64,000 nt of DNA from assembly GCA_934045905.1 (NCBI GenBank), contig OW203765.1, positions 22,073,409-22,137,408 of the forward strand. Direction: 5' to 3'. The notes under the pieces were generated by a model that ran no database searches, was not told the DNA's origin, and saw only the letters and a program-made list of their open reading frames with translations. The position numbers were made by a program, and so were the translations under genes. Source of the stretch: Leuctra nigra (lineage: Eukaryota; Arthropoda; Insecta; Plecoptera; Leuctridae). Numbering within the stretch: the first letter of the stretch is position 1; every line of letters starts with the position of its first letter. This document shows, in pieces, positions 52,961 to 63,782 of the stretch.

Positions 52961-55106
52961 ATAATCATATTTTCATAATCATATTTTTATGAATATCGAA
53001 AGAGACATAGTTCAGTATATAAATAATTAACATATAAATGTGTACTACTTTCATGACAACCTTGGCACTTATAGGTTATCATGATAACTCAAGTACTTGT
53101 TTAAAGACAGCTCATAATTAATGTTTTGTGTCACCACTATTCCAAACCCTATTACTATCACTCACTCGTAAATCCCTCTTTATTTTCTCGGAGCTTGCAG
53201 TTGCAGTTGCAGTTGCAATTGCATTTCTGTTGAGATTAGCCAGTAGTTTGCAAGTATCAAGCTCTTTATTGTGCTTATCATGGCAGAATGTTTATCAAGC
53301 AGCTTCAAATTGGTTGAAAATAGATTGAAATTGTTAGAACTGACATAACAATGAAGTTGCTTCATTGGGAGGTATTCAAGTGACACCACGTGTCCATATA
53401 AAATACGAAGTTGGCCAAAATACTGCACCCAAAGGTTGTGACAACGCTTTTCCTCGTTATAAAAGTGGTTCTACAACTCACGTGACCTTTAACATCTAAA
53501 ACATGTTCGTTTCAAACCATTTTTGCCAGAATATTATCTTCATTGCTCTCATTGTCTTTGTTATGAATAGGCGAAGAAAACGAAGTTTGCGTCTTTTTCC
53601 AATAACTTTATTACATACAATCATCACTAAATGAACATTTCATCGATGCAATTCCGGGATGTACAGACTTTGTTTTTAGAGTGAAAAGAAATAAAAATAA
53701 ATTTCTTTAGAAAAGAACAACCTACTTGCAAATATTAAATTCTTACAAATATACATTGAAAATACTTGATGTTGTTTTTGTCCAATGGTGCCCCAGGGCG
53801 GGAACTGCAAACGTCATTTGACCTCTCTAACAATAACTTCATCAATCTCTGTTCTCAGGTCTCCAAGTGAAAGAAATCAATAATCCATGTAACTACTTCA
53901 TAAACAATCTGTAAATCGTATTGTCTCAAGAACCGGTACTGATGAATTTCGGCTGTGTTTGCTCTGTTAGGTGCTAATGTTGGCCCTGGAAAGGGTCGGT
54001 CTTGTAAACTACGTTTAACTTCGTCTAATGTGTGTTGCAAGTATCGTAAACTTAAGTTCTAAATTCGCATCCCATTTCTGCCACCAAATGTAAATTTCAA
54101 ATTCATGCTCTATTCATTATTAGGTTGGATCTAGCGCCAGAAAATGTATACTTTATTAGGGTCAACGAAAGCGTTAGCTCAAACATCATTGTTCGGTCTT
54201 TTAGGGCCGTTTATTCGTTCGTGTCTGTCTCTCTGGTAATTCCATTAAAGATATCAACAAAGAGGGGGTTTAACGCCTCAAAACTTCTATAGTAACTTTA
54301 GTTAACAGGAAAATTTCATTGTTTTAGCAACATTGTATGGTAAGAGTGGTAATTAAAGGAATAGCATGGCTATGGCAACATGGCTATGTTGACCCTATTG
54401 AAAATTATGAATTTCCGAGCCATAGAGAATTAGCACCGATTTCTTTTTAATGGAAGAATTTTCCATATTATGTTGAATCGTTACCAGTTTAACAAGCAGT
54501 TAGTGGTAGTACTTATAAGGAATATCAGTGGTTATTGGCATGTCAATCGAGTCCTCATCAACTGTTTAAATTTAACAGAGCATTGAAATACCTGCCCTAA
54601 AACAAATGTGTTAAAGCGGTCATTCGATCATGTAACTTCCTTGCAATGTCACTCGACATCGAATCAGCTTTGTACAATGCAATCTCAGGCTGCAATCTCA
54701 ATCTTACGTAGGGGAATGTAGAGTCACTAGAGATTAGGTAGTAGATATGTTTCCAAACTCGGAGAATTATTAGTAATCTAAGCAAAATATATTTTTATTT
54801 TATTTTTATTAACACAATGAGACTTGGTCAAAATTATCACAGTAAACTCAAACCAGTGAACAAATCGGGACGTTAAAGAAGTTAAAAATCCGAACCCATT
54901 TTGGCATTTCATAAGTCTCAAATTTTTTACTCGTACAAACGCCCACGTGACCAACATCTAAACGTCAAGCCCCTTATAATGATACTAATCTAATGAAAGC
55001 CATATAATCATAATTAAATTAAATTACAAATTATGATAGTATATGCGTATGCCTGCCACAATATAGCTTATCTTATTAATATATCTAAATCGATGAAAAC
55101 TTATTG

Positions 55107-55341
55107 TACACCCGCGTTTACATAAATTGCTTCAAAAATTCTATTCATTTTTGAAAACTTGATATCTTGACGAAAACACAGAGGTCAATGTAGATTTCGA
55201 GCATGTGGGATTGGAGGGTTTGATTACCAGAACGAACTAGCCACCTCATACCTAATAATAATTATTACTATTATTCCTTCATTCAACAAATAATGACGGT
55301 AATTCGAGCATTTACCGTCAATTTTCCTGACCGCGGGTGTA
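55107..55341. mobile_element. Mariner-like MITE (family copy 2)
   Basis: TACACCCGCG at the left and TTTTCCTGACCGCGGGTGTA at the right are inverted ends bounded by TA. The body matches 24794-25029 in inverted orientation (CCCACATGCTCGAAATCT block shared). Confidence 0.7.
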
Positions 55342-55449
55342 CATCAATTTCTGGAACGATACAAATCTTGAATCTTGATGCCTTTTATTACAGCGTGGAC
55401 ACAACACCAGCTGATCATACACAATCACAATTGCGAGTGCTTTTAATTA

Positions 55450-56458
55450 CTAGGAAAACGCTCAGTGTAACGCGTTGATGAGCGAGCACAGAACATGCAA
55501 CATCCCCATAGTAACGATGCACGACACGGCACAAGACGATTTTCTCTGCAATTTTTCAATCTCCATAATACTCTGGATGAATAACAGATCCATTGTGTCG
55601 TGATGTCTTGCCTACATACTTTCTCCAGAAATCTCTTGTGACATCCCATACTAAACTCGTAAAATTACAATAATACTTGACTGATTGGCCTTACAATATG
55701 TAAAATTTAATATTAAGTTGGTCTTGATCACCATGCAAAATTTGAACATAATATGAACATTTTGATTGACGACCAATCAGAAGATATTATTTAAACTTAA
55801 ACCAATTAGAGGATTTGGCCTTCGTACTGCAACCGATTTTATGCGCTAGCTCAAAAATGCTTTCATTTTACTGTACATTGTGGATAGCTTGGCTGCTCTA
55901 GAGGCCTTGCCTTGGAACAGAAGCTTAAAGAAGGCAGGGATGACAATTTAGTATACATGTTTCAAGATTATGGAATAAATTACCTTAAAATAACAAAACT
56001 TTTGAAAATAACGACAGATTAGACTGAAAATTGGCAAAAATACCTAAAATGTTGGTAACAATGACCACGCGAAGTTTTAAGTTGATCGGTCAATCTGTTC
56101 TAGTTTAAATGTCAAAAATCACATGAAAAATGGTTTTAAATTTGAACCAATAGGAGGATTTGGCTGAAACTTTTTATGATTGGGTACAATGTTAGTTGCA
56201 ATGTTTTTGCTAAATTTCAAATTGATCGAAGTAACTAATCAAAAGATAATTTTTTTTAAAATTTGAACCAATTACGAGAGCCCGTTCAAAAAAGATCCCA
56301 GGTACCGCATAGATTACGTTAGTATGTGTGCAAAATTTCAGATCGATTGCTTGAGCGGTTTGACCTAGGCTGTGACCACACACAAAAAAACAAAAAAATA
56401 AATAAACAGAGAAAGTGCCATAAGAGTACCGTGGTGACGCTCGCTACGCTCGCTCAAT
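55450..56458 (-). mobile_element. Helitron-like element, tandem copy 1
   Basis: The inverted 3' end CTAGGAAAACGCTCAGTG is preceded by A. The 3' hairpin arms are CGCTCA and TGAGCG around a loop containing AACGCGTT. The inverted 5' end GCTCGCTACGCTCGCTCAAT is at the right. It is about 1 kb, has no coding capacity, and the body blocks match the next copy in order. Confidence 0.78.
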
Positions 56459-56476
56459 TATTATGCTGAGATTTAA

Positions 56477-57473
56477 CTAGGAAAACGCTCTGTGTAACGC
56501 GTTGATGAGCGAGCACGGATACGCGCAACACCTCGAACCGAAATTTTGTCTATGGAAAATGTTATTAAATTTAAAAGCCAATATTTATTCTTGAATTTCT
56601 TCACAGACTTGTATAAAAGTCTCAAAAATTTCTAAAATATTGGTCCCAATAACCTTGAGAAGTTTTAAGTTGATCAATTGAACCTTTCTAAATAAACGGT
56701 TCCTTGATAATTTTCAAAAATCACAGGATCTCATTAAAAAAAAATTACCTGGGACCACTCATATAATATTAGTGTGTGTACACAATATTAGATAACTGTT
56801 GAACGGTCATCAGTTTCATCAAAGATAATTAATGCTTTAATTATCTTTGGTTTCATGCGTTTGAAAGTTTCTACTCTAACTACCTTGAATTAGAACTGAA
56901 GATTCGAAGATGCCGTGAAATATGAAATACGAGAAATTTGACAGCCAACACACAAAATATCCGTAAAATGTCAATAACTTTTGAATTTAAACACAGATTA
57001 GTCTGAAAATTGTCAAAAATGCAGATAATGTTGGTCTTAATGACCATGCAAAGTTTTAAGTTGATAGGACAAACGGTTCTTCTTTAAATTTCAAAAAGCA
57101 TATAAAATATTTTTTTAATTTTAACCAATGGGAGGATTTGGCAGAAAATTTGTAAGATTGGGTACATGTTGGTCGTAATGAATTGTCAAAATTTCAAATT
57201 GATCGGAACAACCAATCGAAAGATAATTTTTTTAAAATTGGAACCAATCACGGGATCCCGTTCAAAAACGATCCCAGGGACCGCATAGAGTCCGTTAGTA
57301 TGTGTACAAAATTTCAGATCGATTGCTTGAGCGGTTTGACCTGGGCAGTGAACACAAACAAACAAACAAACAAACAAACAAACAAACAAACAAACAAACA
57401 AACAAACAAACAAAACACACACAGAGAAAGTGCCATAAGAGTACCGTGGTGACGCTCGCTACGCTCGCTCAAT
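56477..57473 (-). mobile_element. Helitron-like element, tandem copy 2
   Basis: Same orientation and ends as the copy at 55450-56458, starting 1027 bp later, with only 18 bp between the copies. It carries a (CAAA)n run at about 57352-57411 near its 5' end, where copy 1 has only a short A/C-rich stretch. Confidence 0.78.
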
Positions 57474-57590
57474 GAATAGTTATTAAAATGTACTCTACAA
57501 AGTCAAAAGAAGGTGGAAAGTCAGTCGCTTTTCTATGAGAAGGAAGGAAATAAATAGACCACAAGCTGTTTAGAATCTGATCAAAATTCT

Positions 57591-57596
57591 TTTATT
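57591..57596 (-). promoter_or_regulatory. Poly(A) signal of CAP-B
   Basis: AATAAA on the minus strand, 45 bp after the CAP-B stop, in the TTCTTTTATTCGG context conserved with CAP-A and CAP-C. Confidence 0.8.
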
Positions 57597-57640
57597 CGGA
57601 TCCACATTGGGATATTTGAAATACAGCTTGAATCCTAGCT

Positions 57641-60600
57641 TTAATCACTTTGATCAGTTTTTGAACAAAGGTTGTTATAACAAAATTTAGACGTAACCCC
57701 TGCACCGGGGCAATCGCTACAAAGTTCGCCTGTTTCGTACATCGTTTGGCCGGGCCAGTTGCCAGACGGGCCGTAGTTACAGGCGAAGAGTGCCTGGTAG
57801 GGTTTGTTCGGATTAAGAGGCTTAGGGGCCTTGAAGTAGATGAATCCACAGCCAACTCGGTAGGAATCAGCCCATACCAGTTGAGTGAAGTGGCCAGTAG
57901 CTTCTTGCATCCTGCGAAACAGACGGTGTCAAATTAACAGCGATACTATATGCGGGACTCTCAGGGTACTCTTTCTGTGTGTGTTTGATTTTGTTTTTTG
58001 AAGGCATTGTTCAACCAATCGATCTGGTATTTTGCACACAAATGATCGGTTACAGGTGTATATTTTGAACAAGACTATGCGATTGGTTGAAAATTGAAGA
58101 TGGAACCATTTGACAGATACACTATTTATTTTGCATGGTCATTGGGATCAACATTTAAGAGCATTTGATAATTTTTAGACAAGTCGGTCAAGTACTTGAG
58201 CTATTGACATTTACGGAAATTTTAAGCACGTTTCAAAATATATTTCAAATGTATTATTAGCAATATCAGTGCTCTTTTCAAATACAATAGAATTGAATTT
58301 TTCTAGAATAGAATTGAAATCAAGACCACATTATCTAAAATTTTACACATTCTAAGCCCAATCAGTCAAGTAATTCCTACAGACTTATTGAAATTTTATG
58401 AGATTTTAAATCGATCTGCAGAAGAGTTTGATCGAAAATTAGCTAATTTAACATTGATCTTTTCTTATTCAATTGTTTCAGAGTTTACAGATTTTGGGTC
58501 AGTCTTTCAATACCCTGCTAACTTTTAAACGGTTGATTAGGACTGTATTTTCATGGAAACAACCAATTGAAAGACAGAGTTTTGTACTAACTAACTGTTA
58601 ACAGCTAATTGAGACTTTAGAAGAGTATTGAAAGACCGGCCCTTAAAGTTACTTGAAAATCAGTAATGCTATATAGTTATAGTTATCTGTTAATGAGTGG
58701 TCGTGTTCGGTTGGAATTGTTGAGCGTATCCGTGCTCGCTCATCAACGCGTTGCACTGAGCGTTTTCTTAGTATAAACAATATGTTTGAATGGAGTCTTA
58801 CTGGAAATGAGTACGATCCTCCTGGTTAAACAGGTCGACTTCATCGTACCAGCCTGCGCAAGCGTCTGTCCAGTTTGCTGCGGATCCGTGACGATTGTGA
58901 TATTTCTCATCTGCCATTGTGAGCGCCACATTCTGTCCTATCTGTTCGACATTCTGCCTTGTGGGGTCAGCAGCATCCCTGACATTGCGACATTTGTCGT
59001 GTGCATAATTGCACTGGTCCACCCACTTCTGCGCAATCTTTGCCAATTCGTCGTCCCATTCCTGCAAGCAGATAACATAAGACATACGAACAACCACTGA
59101 GAAATGAAGAAGGAAACTTTTTTTGTCTGGGGCTTAACGTCGCACTTTTTTGCAGCGAGGCTAATGGCGACGGATGAATGATTATGATGATGATTGAGAG
59201 ATGATGGTGAAAAGTAGGTAAAGATGGAAGGTGGGAAGGTAAAGTTTCCTATAGAAATTTTACTATAGTATTATACTTCGATTTTGCTGTAGAAAACTAT
59301 AGGATATTTTTGTAAGGGTGACTAATAATATACTTATTGAATTAACTTTTAGGGGCGTAACTTCAAATTTGCCCCCTCCCCTCTTCCGCAAGATATTTTT
59401 AGGGTCCTCTACACTTCATTCATTACCTTTATCGCAAAAACCTTACTTTTTTGTCTGGGGCTTAACGTCCAGTGGCGGCTATTACAGTGTGCAAGGTGTG
59501 ACAATTGCACACCTGATCATCCAAGAAAATTATTTAAAAGTGCTCTCTAATCCAGGAAGTATGAAGTTAAATATTTTGTCTAATCATTTTGCTCTCCAAA
59601 AGACGTAAAAATGCATCAATTTTAAACTAAAGATACAAAAAAATCCGGGGTTATGCGCCCCGGCCCCGCATCTGCTGGGGGCTCTCCTCTTAGAGTACTT
59701 TCTTCTACGTCCTTCTATGTAATTGAACACCTGTTGTAAAGCCAAATAGCCGCCACTGTTAACGTCGCACTCTTTTGCAGCGAGGCTAATGGCGACGGAT
59801 GAATGATTATGATGATGATTGTGAGATGATGCCAAAGAGTAGGTAAGATGGAAGGTGGCAAGGAGGCGGTCGTGGCCTATTAGTAGGGTACCTTCCCAAC
59901 ATTTGCCTGTCGACTGGGGGAATACCACGAAAAAACCCCAGTCAGGAAAGACGGCCGCGGGAATCGAACCCGGGCCTCCGGAATACAAGTTCAGAGCGTT
60001 ACCCCTCAGCCATACAGCTGTTCAGTATGAAACTAAACATATGCACTAAGAGAATAAATCGACTTTTTAGATTTGTAATGTCTTATCTATTGGAAACCGA
60101 GTGTTCCTTCACACACTTAGGAGTGGGTTCAAATGATTTTATTTTAAATTCTTTTGAGGATTTCGGAATATGTGTCTTCATACCTATTAGGTAGAAGAGT
60201 CTTTGTGAATACCGAAAGTAGGAAATATTTCGAAGTCAATAAGTAATATTATTTATTTTTTGGTAAAATATATGATGATGTAGATTTTCACAGAAATTAA
60301 TATCTAAACAGATTTCAAAAAAGGAATAACACGTCGGCGTGATAGTAACACCTTCAGACTAATCTGATTGTCATTTTAGGGTCATTTTATTATATTTATG
60401 TATGTGTAAGTTTAAGTTATACCATTCGACGCATGTTTGAGGCGCTTGGCTGTCCTCCATTGCTGCCTCGAGTTTCCTGACCTCCAGCGATTCTGCCGCG
60501 ATAATCGTTGTGAGCTTTAATGATGGTCCTCTTATCAGCTTCCGACACACCATAAGAGTACGGTTGATTCCTACCACAAGCACTGCTAAGACCCTGAAAA

Positions 60601-61404
60601 CACATGATCAATGTTGAGAGCACATATTTGCTGTATTGTTAATTCCGTGGGACAATATTCACAAACAAAAAATTACACGGTAAACTGGTTTGGTTAAAAT
60701 CACTAATTTGTACCAAAATGATTGACAGGTGACATAGCTAAGTTAAAATCGAGTTTGACCCAAAAGTAATTGCTATAGTTGACTGAAAGAAATTGTGCGA
60801 AAATAAGATCACAACAAATGTCTGAAAATTCCAATCTTATTCCTCAAATGCCAATTGGCATAAAATTAGAAATTATCAGACAGGAACTAGTCTTAATTTT
60901 AATTAAAATATTTGAGTATATTTCCCAATAATTGGTATAGTCTATCTATTCATACCAGTATCTTAGACTTACATCATAAATCATGAGCAACATGAGCATA
61001 AATCTTTACAATCTATAATCTGTAAATCTATAATAAAAAGAACATATTCTTTTTCTGAAGTTTGTGAAACACAAAAAACTATTACAAGTTGAGATCTTGA
61101 GCGATGAATTTTTTAAACTGGGCTGGAAAAATGATGCAGTTTCTACGTCATAATATAGTGAAACACCCTAATAAGTAATAGGTAACACCCTATAATGGGT
61201 ATCTGTAACCACTTTAAGGTTTTAATGTCGATATTTCATGACGGGTTGTAGGTATATATTAAGAGCATACAGACGTACCGGTGGGTATATACACTCAGTA
61301 TGGTCTTTGCAGATAGCACAGTAGTAAGGGGAGTATTGTGCTGCATCAATCTCCAATGTCAAAGCAGCCACCACCAGGAGAGAAACAACTCTCATTTTCA
61401 GCAT
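57641..61404 (-). CDS. CAP-superfamily secreted protein (antigen-5-like), CAP-B
   Basis: The coding exons 61404-61279, 60593-60423, 59061-58802 and 57911-57641 give 275 aa. Residues 1-22 (MLKMRVVSLLVVAALTLEID and on) form a signal peptide; the Cys-rich start YYCAICKDHTEC aligns with CAP-A. The CAP domain has KAHNDYRGRIAGGQET, SASNMRRMEWDDELAKIAQKW, CNYAHDKCRNV, IGQNVA, GWYDEVDLF, GHFTQLVW, VGCGF and FACNYGPSGN, then a Cys-rich tail. Exons 1 and 2 have the same phases as CAP-A, and exon 2 the same 171-bp length. A longer loop (DAADPTRQNVEQ) distinguishes it. A non-coding first exon is inferred at 63010-63065. Function is unknown beyond the CAP family; it is probably secreted. Introns contain SINE, MITE and Helitron-like inserts. 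Confidence 0.93.
57960..58771 (+). mobile_element. Helitron-like copy in CAP-B intron
   Basis: The left part is a decayed 5' end (TACTCTTTCTGTGTGTGTTT matches, inverted, the 5' region of the tandem copies). The right end carries GTGCTCGCTCATCAACGCGT, the TGAGCG arm and TTAG before T. The TTAA-flanked MITE 58493-58648 is inserted in it. It is antisense to CAP-B. Confidence 0.65.
58493..58648. mobile_element. TTAA-type MITE (family copy 2)
   Basis: GGGTCAGTCTTTCAATACCC at the left and the inverted TATTGAAAGACCGGCCCTTAA-type end at 58648 match the family at 19805-19960. The left TTAA is decayed. Confidence 0.65.
59124..59241 (-). mobile_element. SINE 3' fragment
   Basis: It has the same tail blocks as 30989-31264 (CTGGGGCTTAACG, GCAGCGAGGCTAATGGCGAC, ATGATGATGATTG) and stops after GGAAGGTGGGAAGG. 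It lacks the tRNA-like part. Confidence 0.75.
59452..60021 (-). mobile_element. tRNA-derived SINE split by a hAT MITE
   Basis: The tail (TCTGGGGCTTAACG) is at 59452-59469 and the rest at 59767-60021. The B box GGTTCGATTCC is intact at 59960-59970, and an A-box-like GGCTGAGGGGTAACGC lies near 59996-60011. It is otherwise close to the copy at 30989-31264. Confidence 0.85.
59470..59758. mobile_element. hAT-like MITE inserted in the SINE tail
   Basis: The TIR CAGTGGCGGCTATT is perfect at both ends, and an exact 8-bp duplication TTAACGTC flanks it (59462-59469 and 59759-59766). Removing it restores the continuous SINE sequence seen elsewhere in the window. It is 289 bp and non-coding. Confidence 0.92.
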
Positions 61405-63009
61405 CGCGTAGAGACCCGTCTCAAGAACTGGAAGAAAATGTTCGCATTTATTTACCATGACGTTTCTTAGCTTACTCATTGGAATGCCGATCTGCTCAAC
61501 TGAAATGTAAGACTGATGTGAAGGACCTCGTTGAGTTATAATAACTTGTATTTCAGATTAAAGAACACACAGGGACATCAAGGAAGAGGCATCAATACCA
61601 ACATAATCTCCTATTTTACACATTTTCAACCCATGTCAAGTAATGATAGACTAATTTACATTTAAAGTTGTTTGAATTAGCTGTCAAGAATGATTATTTT
61701 ACCGAGAAGTACCAAAACTCAAAGGATCTGCTTTTCTTTATTTACAAGAGTGTGTGTAGATGAAAACGTTACAATGAAAAGCAGATGAAATGAACTGAAT
61801 AATGATGGAAATAATTGAATCATGTGTTTGTATGGCTCTTATGTTTGGCTATTGAGCACATCTCGGTGTTCAGTCATTCATCAACACGTTACACTGAGCG
61901 TTTTCCTAGTTATTTGAAACTAGGCAATACAAAAAGTTACGAAAATACATTTCAATGGGCAATAGGAATGAAAGTAGGAATAAATGGTTTCATGCAAAGA
62001 ACGATTGGGGATTGGAATTTGTTGGACTGTGTCGTGGTTGAGGTAGGGAGGCCTTGAGAAGGATTGTACGATGAAAATATTTTGGAATGTTTTAAGATAT
62101 ATTAATCAATATTAGTTTGTAATGTACCAATATAACCTTTATCATTTTTTATTAAAATTCTATATATGTTCTTGTCTGTAATTAAAATTTATATATACCT
62201 ACCCTTGTATATTTATATTGTCTCGTACTTTATTACTCTCATATTCTTTAAAAGAAACTCCAATTGTAATTAGTGATAATTTTACATGTGTTCCTTGCCA
62301 CCTGTAAAAATTTACTATTTGCAAGCTGTTTTCAATCAATTGAATTGAAATGAAATAGGTTACCTTTTAACTGGAAAATGTTACTAAACATTTCGTGGAA
62401 CATCAAAAATTAAATTTTGACTAAAAATGTTTCAAGAATTTTTATATTATGTTCTTCGTTATGATTTTCTTGAAACTTCATTGCCCAAGAAAGTGAAAAC
62501 TAAAGGAAGTATTGAAATATTTCTATTAAGACGGCTGGGTAGTGAGTTTGACCTTGACGAGTTTTTTAATCGATTTTTATCAATATCTTTTTCCAGTGTA
62601 ATTGTTAACAAAATAGGGCTATGGACGTGAATTCAGAACAGTTCAATGAAAATAATTTCATAGTTTGGAATAAGTTATTAGTTTTATTTTGTCCAACAGG
62701 TGTTTAGAACCCGAAAATTTAGTAATTTTCGGGTTCTAAACACCTGTTGGACACAATAAAACTAAAAGCTTATTCCAAACTATGAAATTATTTTCATTGA
62801 ACTGTTCTGAATTCACGTCCATAGCCCTATTTTGTTAACAATTACACTGGAAAAAGATATTGATAAAAATCGATTAAAAAACTCGTCAAGGCCACGCTCA
62901 CTACCAAGCCCTCTTAACATCAATTGAAGGAAACCAACAATTTTAATTAATTGAATCTAATATAAAATACATATTAAATACATAATAAAGTATGAAAGTG
63001 CAGACTTAC
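61405..63009. other. CAP-B 5' leader and intron 1
   Basis: The CAP-B leader extends to the acceptor CATTTCAG near 61500. The intron contains a Helitron-like 3' part in plus orientation (about 61540-61909, ending TTTTCCTAG before T) and the long palindrome 62525-62918. I see nothing else. Confidence 0.6.
62525..62918. repeat. Near-perfect 394-bp palindrome
   Basis: Arms of about 190 bp meet at a tiny centre (GAACCCGAAAATTT / AAATTTTCGGGTTC around 62721). The left end TTAAGACGGCTGGGTAGTGA is answered by the right end CTCACTACCAAGCCCTCTTAA. It is non-coding. Confidence 0.85.
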
Positions 63010-63095
63010 AATTTCTCAGCTATTCGTTCAATTTTCAATGTTTGTTGTTCTAGAAGAAGAAATAGACATTGAGCTGATTCCCTGGACTATTTATA
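63010..63095 (-). promoter_or_regulatory. CAP-B promoter and non-coding first exon
   Basis: TATAAATA on the minus strand at 63095-63088 is followed by a CCAGGG block. A first exon ends at 63010 before the donor GTAAGT. It is homologous to the CAP-A block at 46962-47045. The 63100-63760 spacer to CAP-C holds the shared GCTTTATAAAGTATA block near 63145 and otherwise nothing I recognise. Confidence 0.7.
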
Positions 63096-63759
63096 CCGTG
63101 TCACAGTAAGGTACTTGCGTCATTTTTGATAATTCCTCAAAGCTTTATAAAGTATATATTTTAAATAATTGTTGGTTAACTCAAATAACTTCCTATGGGG
63201 AGTGTTTAAAGTGTTGTTTTCTTTGTATCTATTCTCGTTACAATGTATTTTTTAATTGCGAGTAAAATTGATAATTTCAATCTAACTCGTGTATACGTCA
63301 ATCGTTATTATAAATATCAAAGTTATTTATAGACACATTGTCTTTCAAGCGCTGGCGTGATTTTTTCCAACCAATCATAACTGTCGTCGATTCATACTTT
63401 GTAAAGAGTTGTTAAAGAGTCCTAGAAAACAAAGTGTTTCTTGGTTTGCAATAAAAACTAATTCAGATCATTGTATTTAATTCTAGTTATGTGAACTTTG
63501 ATGTGCAAGTATAGGTCGTATCAATTGAAATATAATAAACATAGAAAAGAAGCATGTAAAAAGTCTATAAAATTATGCAACCCCCAACGCACTTGCGCTG
63601 AATTAGTTGCAGGCATTTGCAAGGCCCCTTGCTCTCAACTAAAACAACGTTCGAATTATATTAGAACATATTTAAAATTCAGTATTCTATTTTGGAGATT
63701 TGTATCCAAGAAGAAGTAAGTAAATAAAATGGCACACTTTTGAATCAGTTAAAGATTCT

Positions 63760-63765
63760 TTTATT
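63760..63765 (-). promoter_or_regulatory. Poly(A) signal of CAP-C
   Basis: AATAAA on the minus strand, 18 bp beyond the CAP-C stop, in the same TTCTTTTATTCGG context as the other two paralogues. Confidence 0.75.
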
Positions 63766-63782
63766 CGGATTCATGTAATTTT

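Larger units (their letters stand above)
47046..55106. other. Intergenic, repeat-rich, no host gene recognised
   Basis: From left to right it holds a Helitron-like 5' end at 47565 (TCAAGCGAGCGGAGCGAG), a (TCTG)n run near 47619-47650, the THAP-type transposase remnant (48399-49540), a hairpin-bearing repeat (50693-50800), a fragment of the hairpin-ended family near 51150 (GGAGTGTTTTTTATAGGG), a 52-bp hairpin at 52909-52960, and an AGTTGC hexamer run near 53199-53222. Elsewhere I see only AT-rich sequence. Confidence 0.55.

Noticed and set aside
57186..57452. Open frames with Cys-Leu-Phe-Val or Asn-Lys-Gln-Thr repeats
   Set aside because: They are translations of the (CAAA)n microsatellite in a Helitron-like copy.
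59584..59988. Open frame of 134 codons on the minus strand
   Set aside because: It runs across the SINE and the inserted hAT MITE; it is not a gene.
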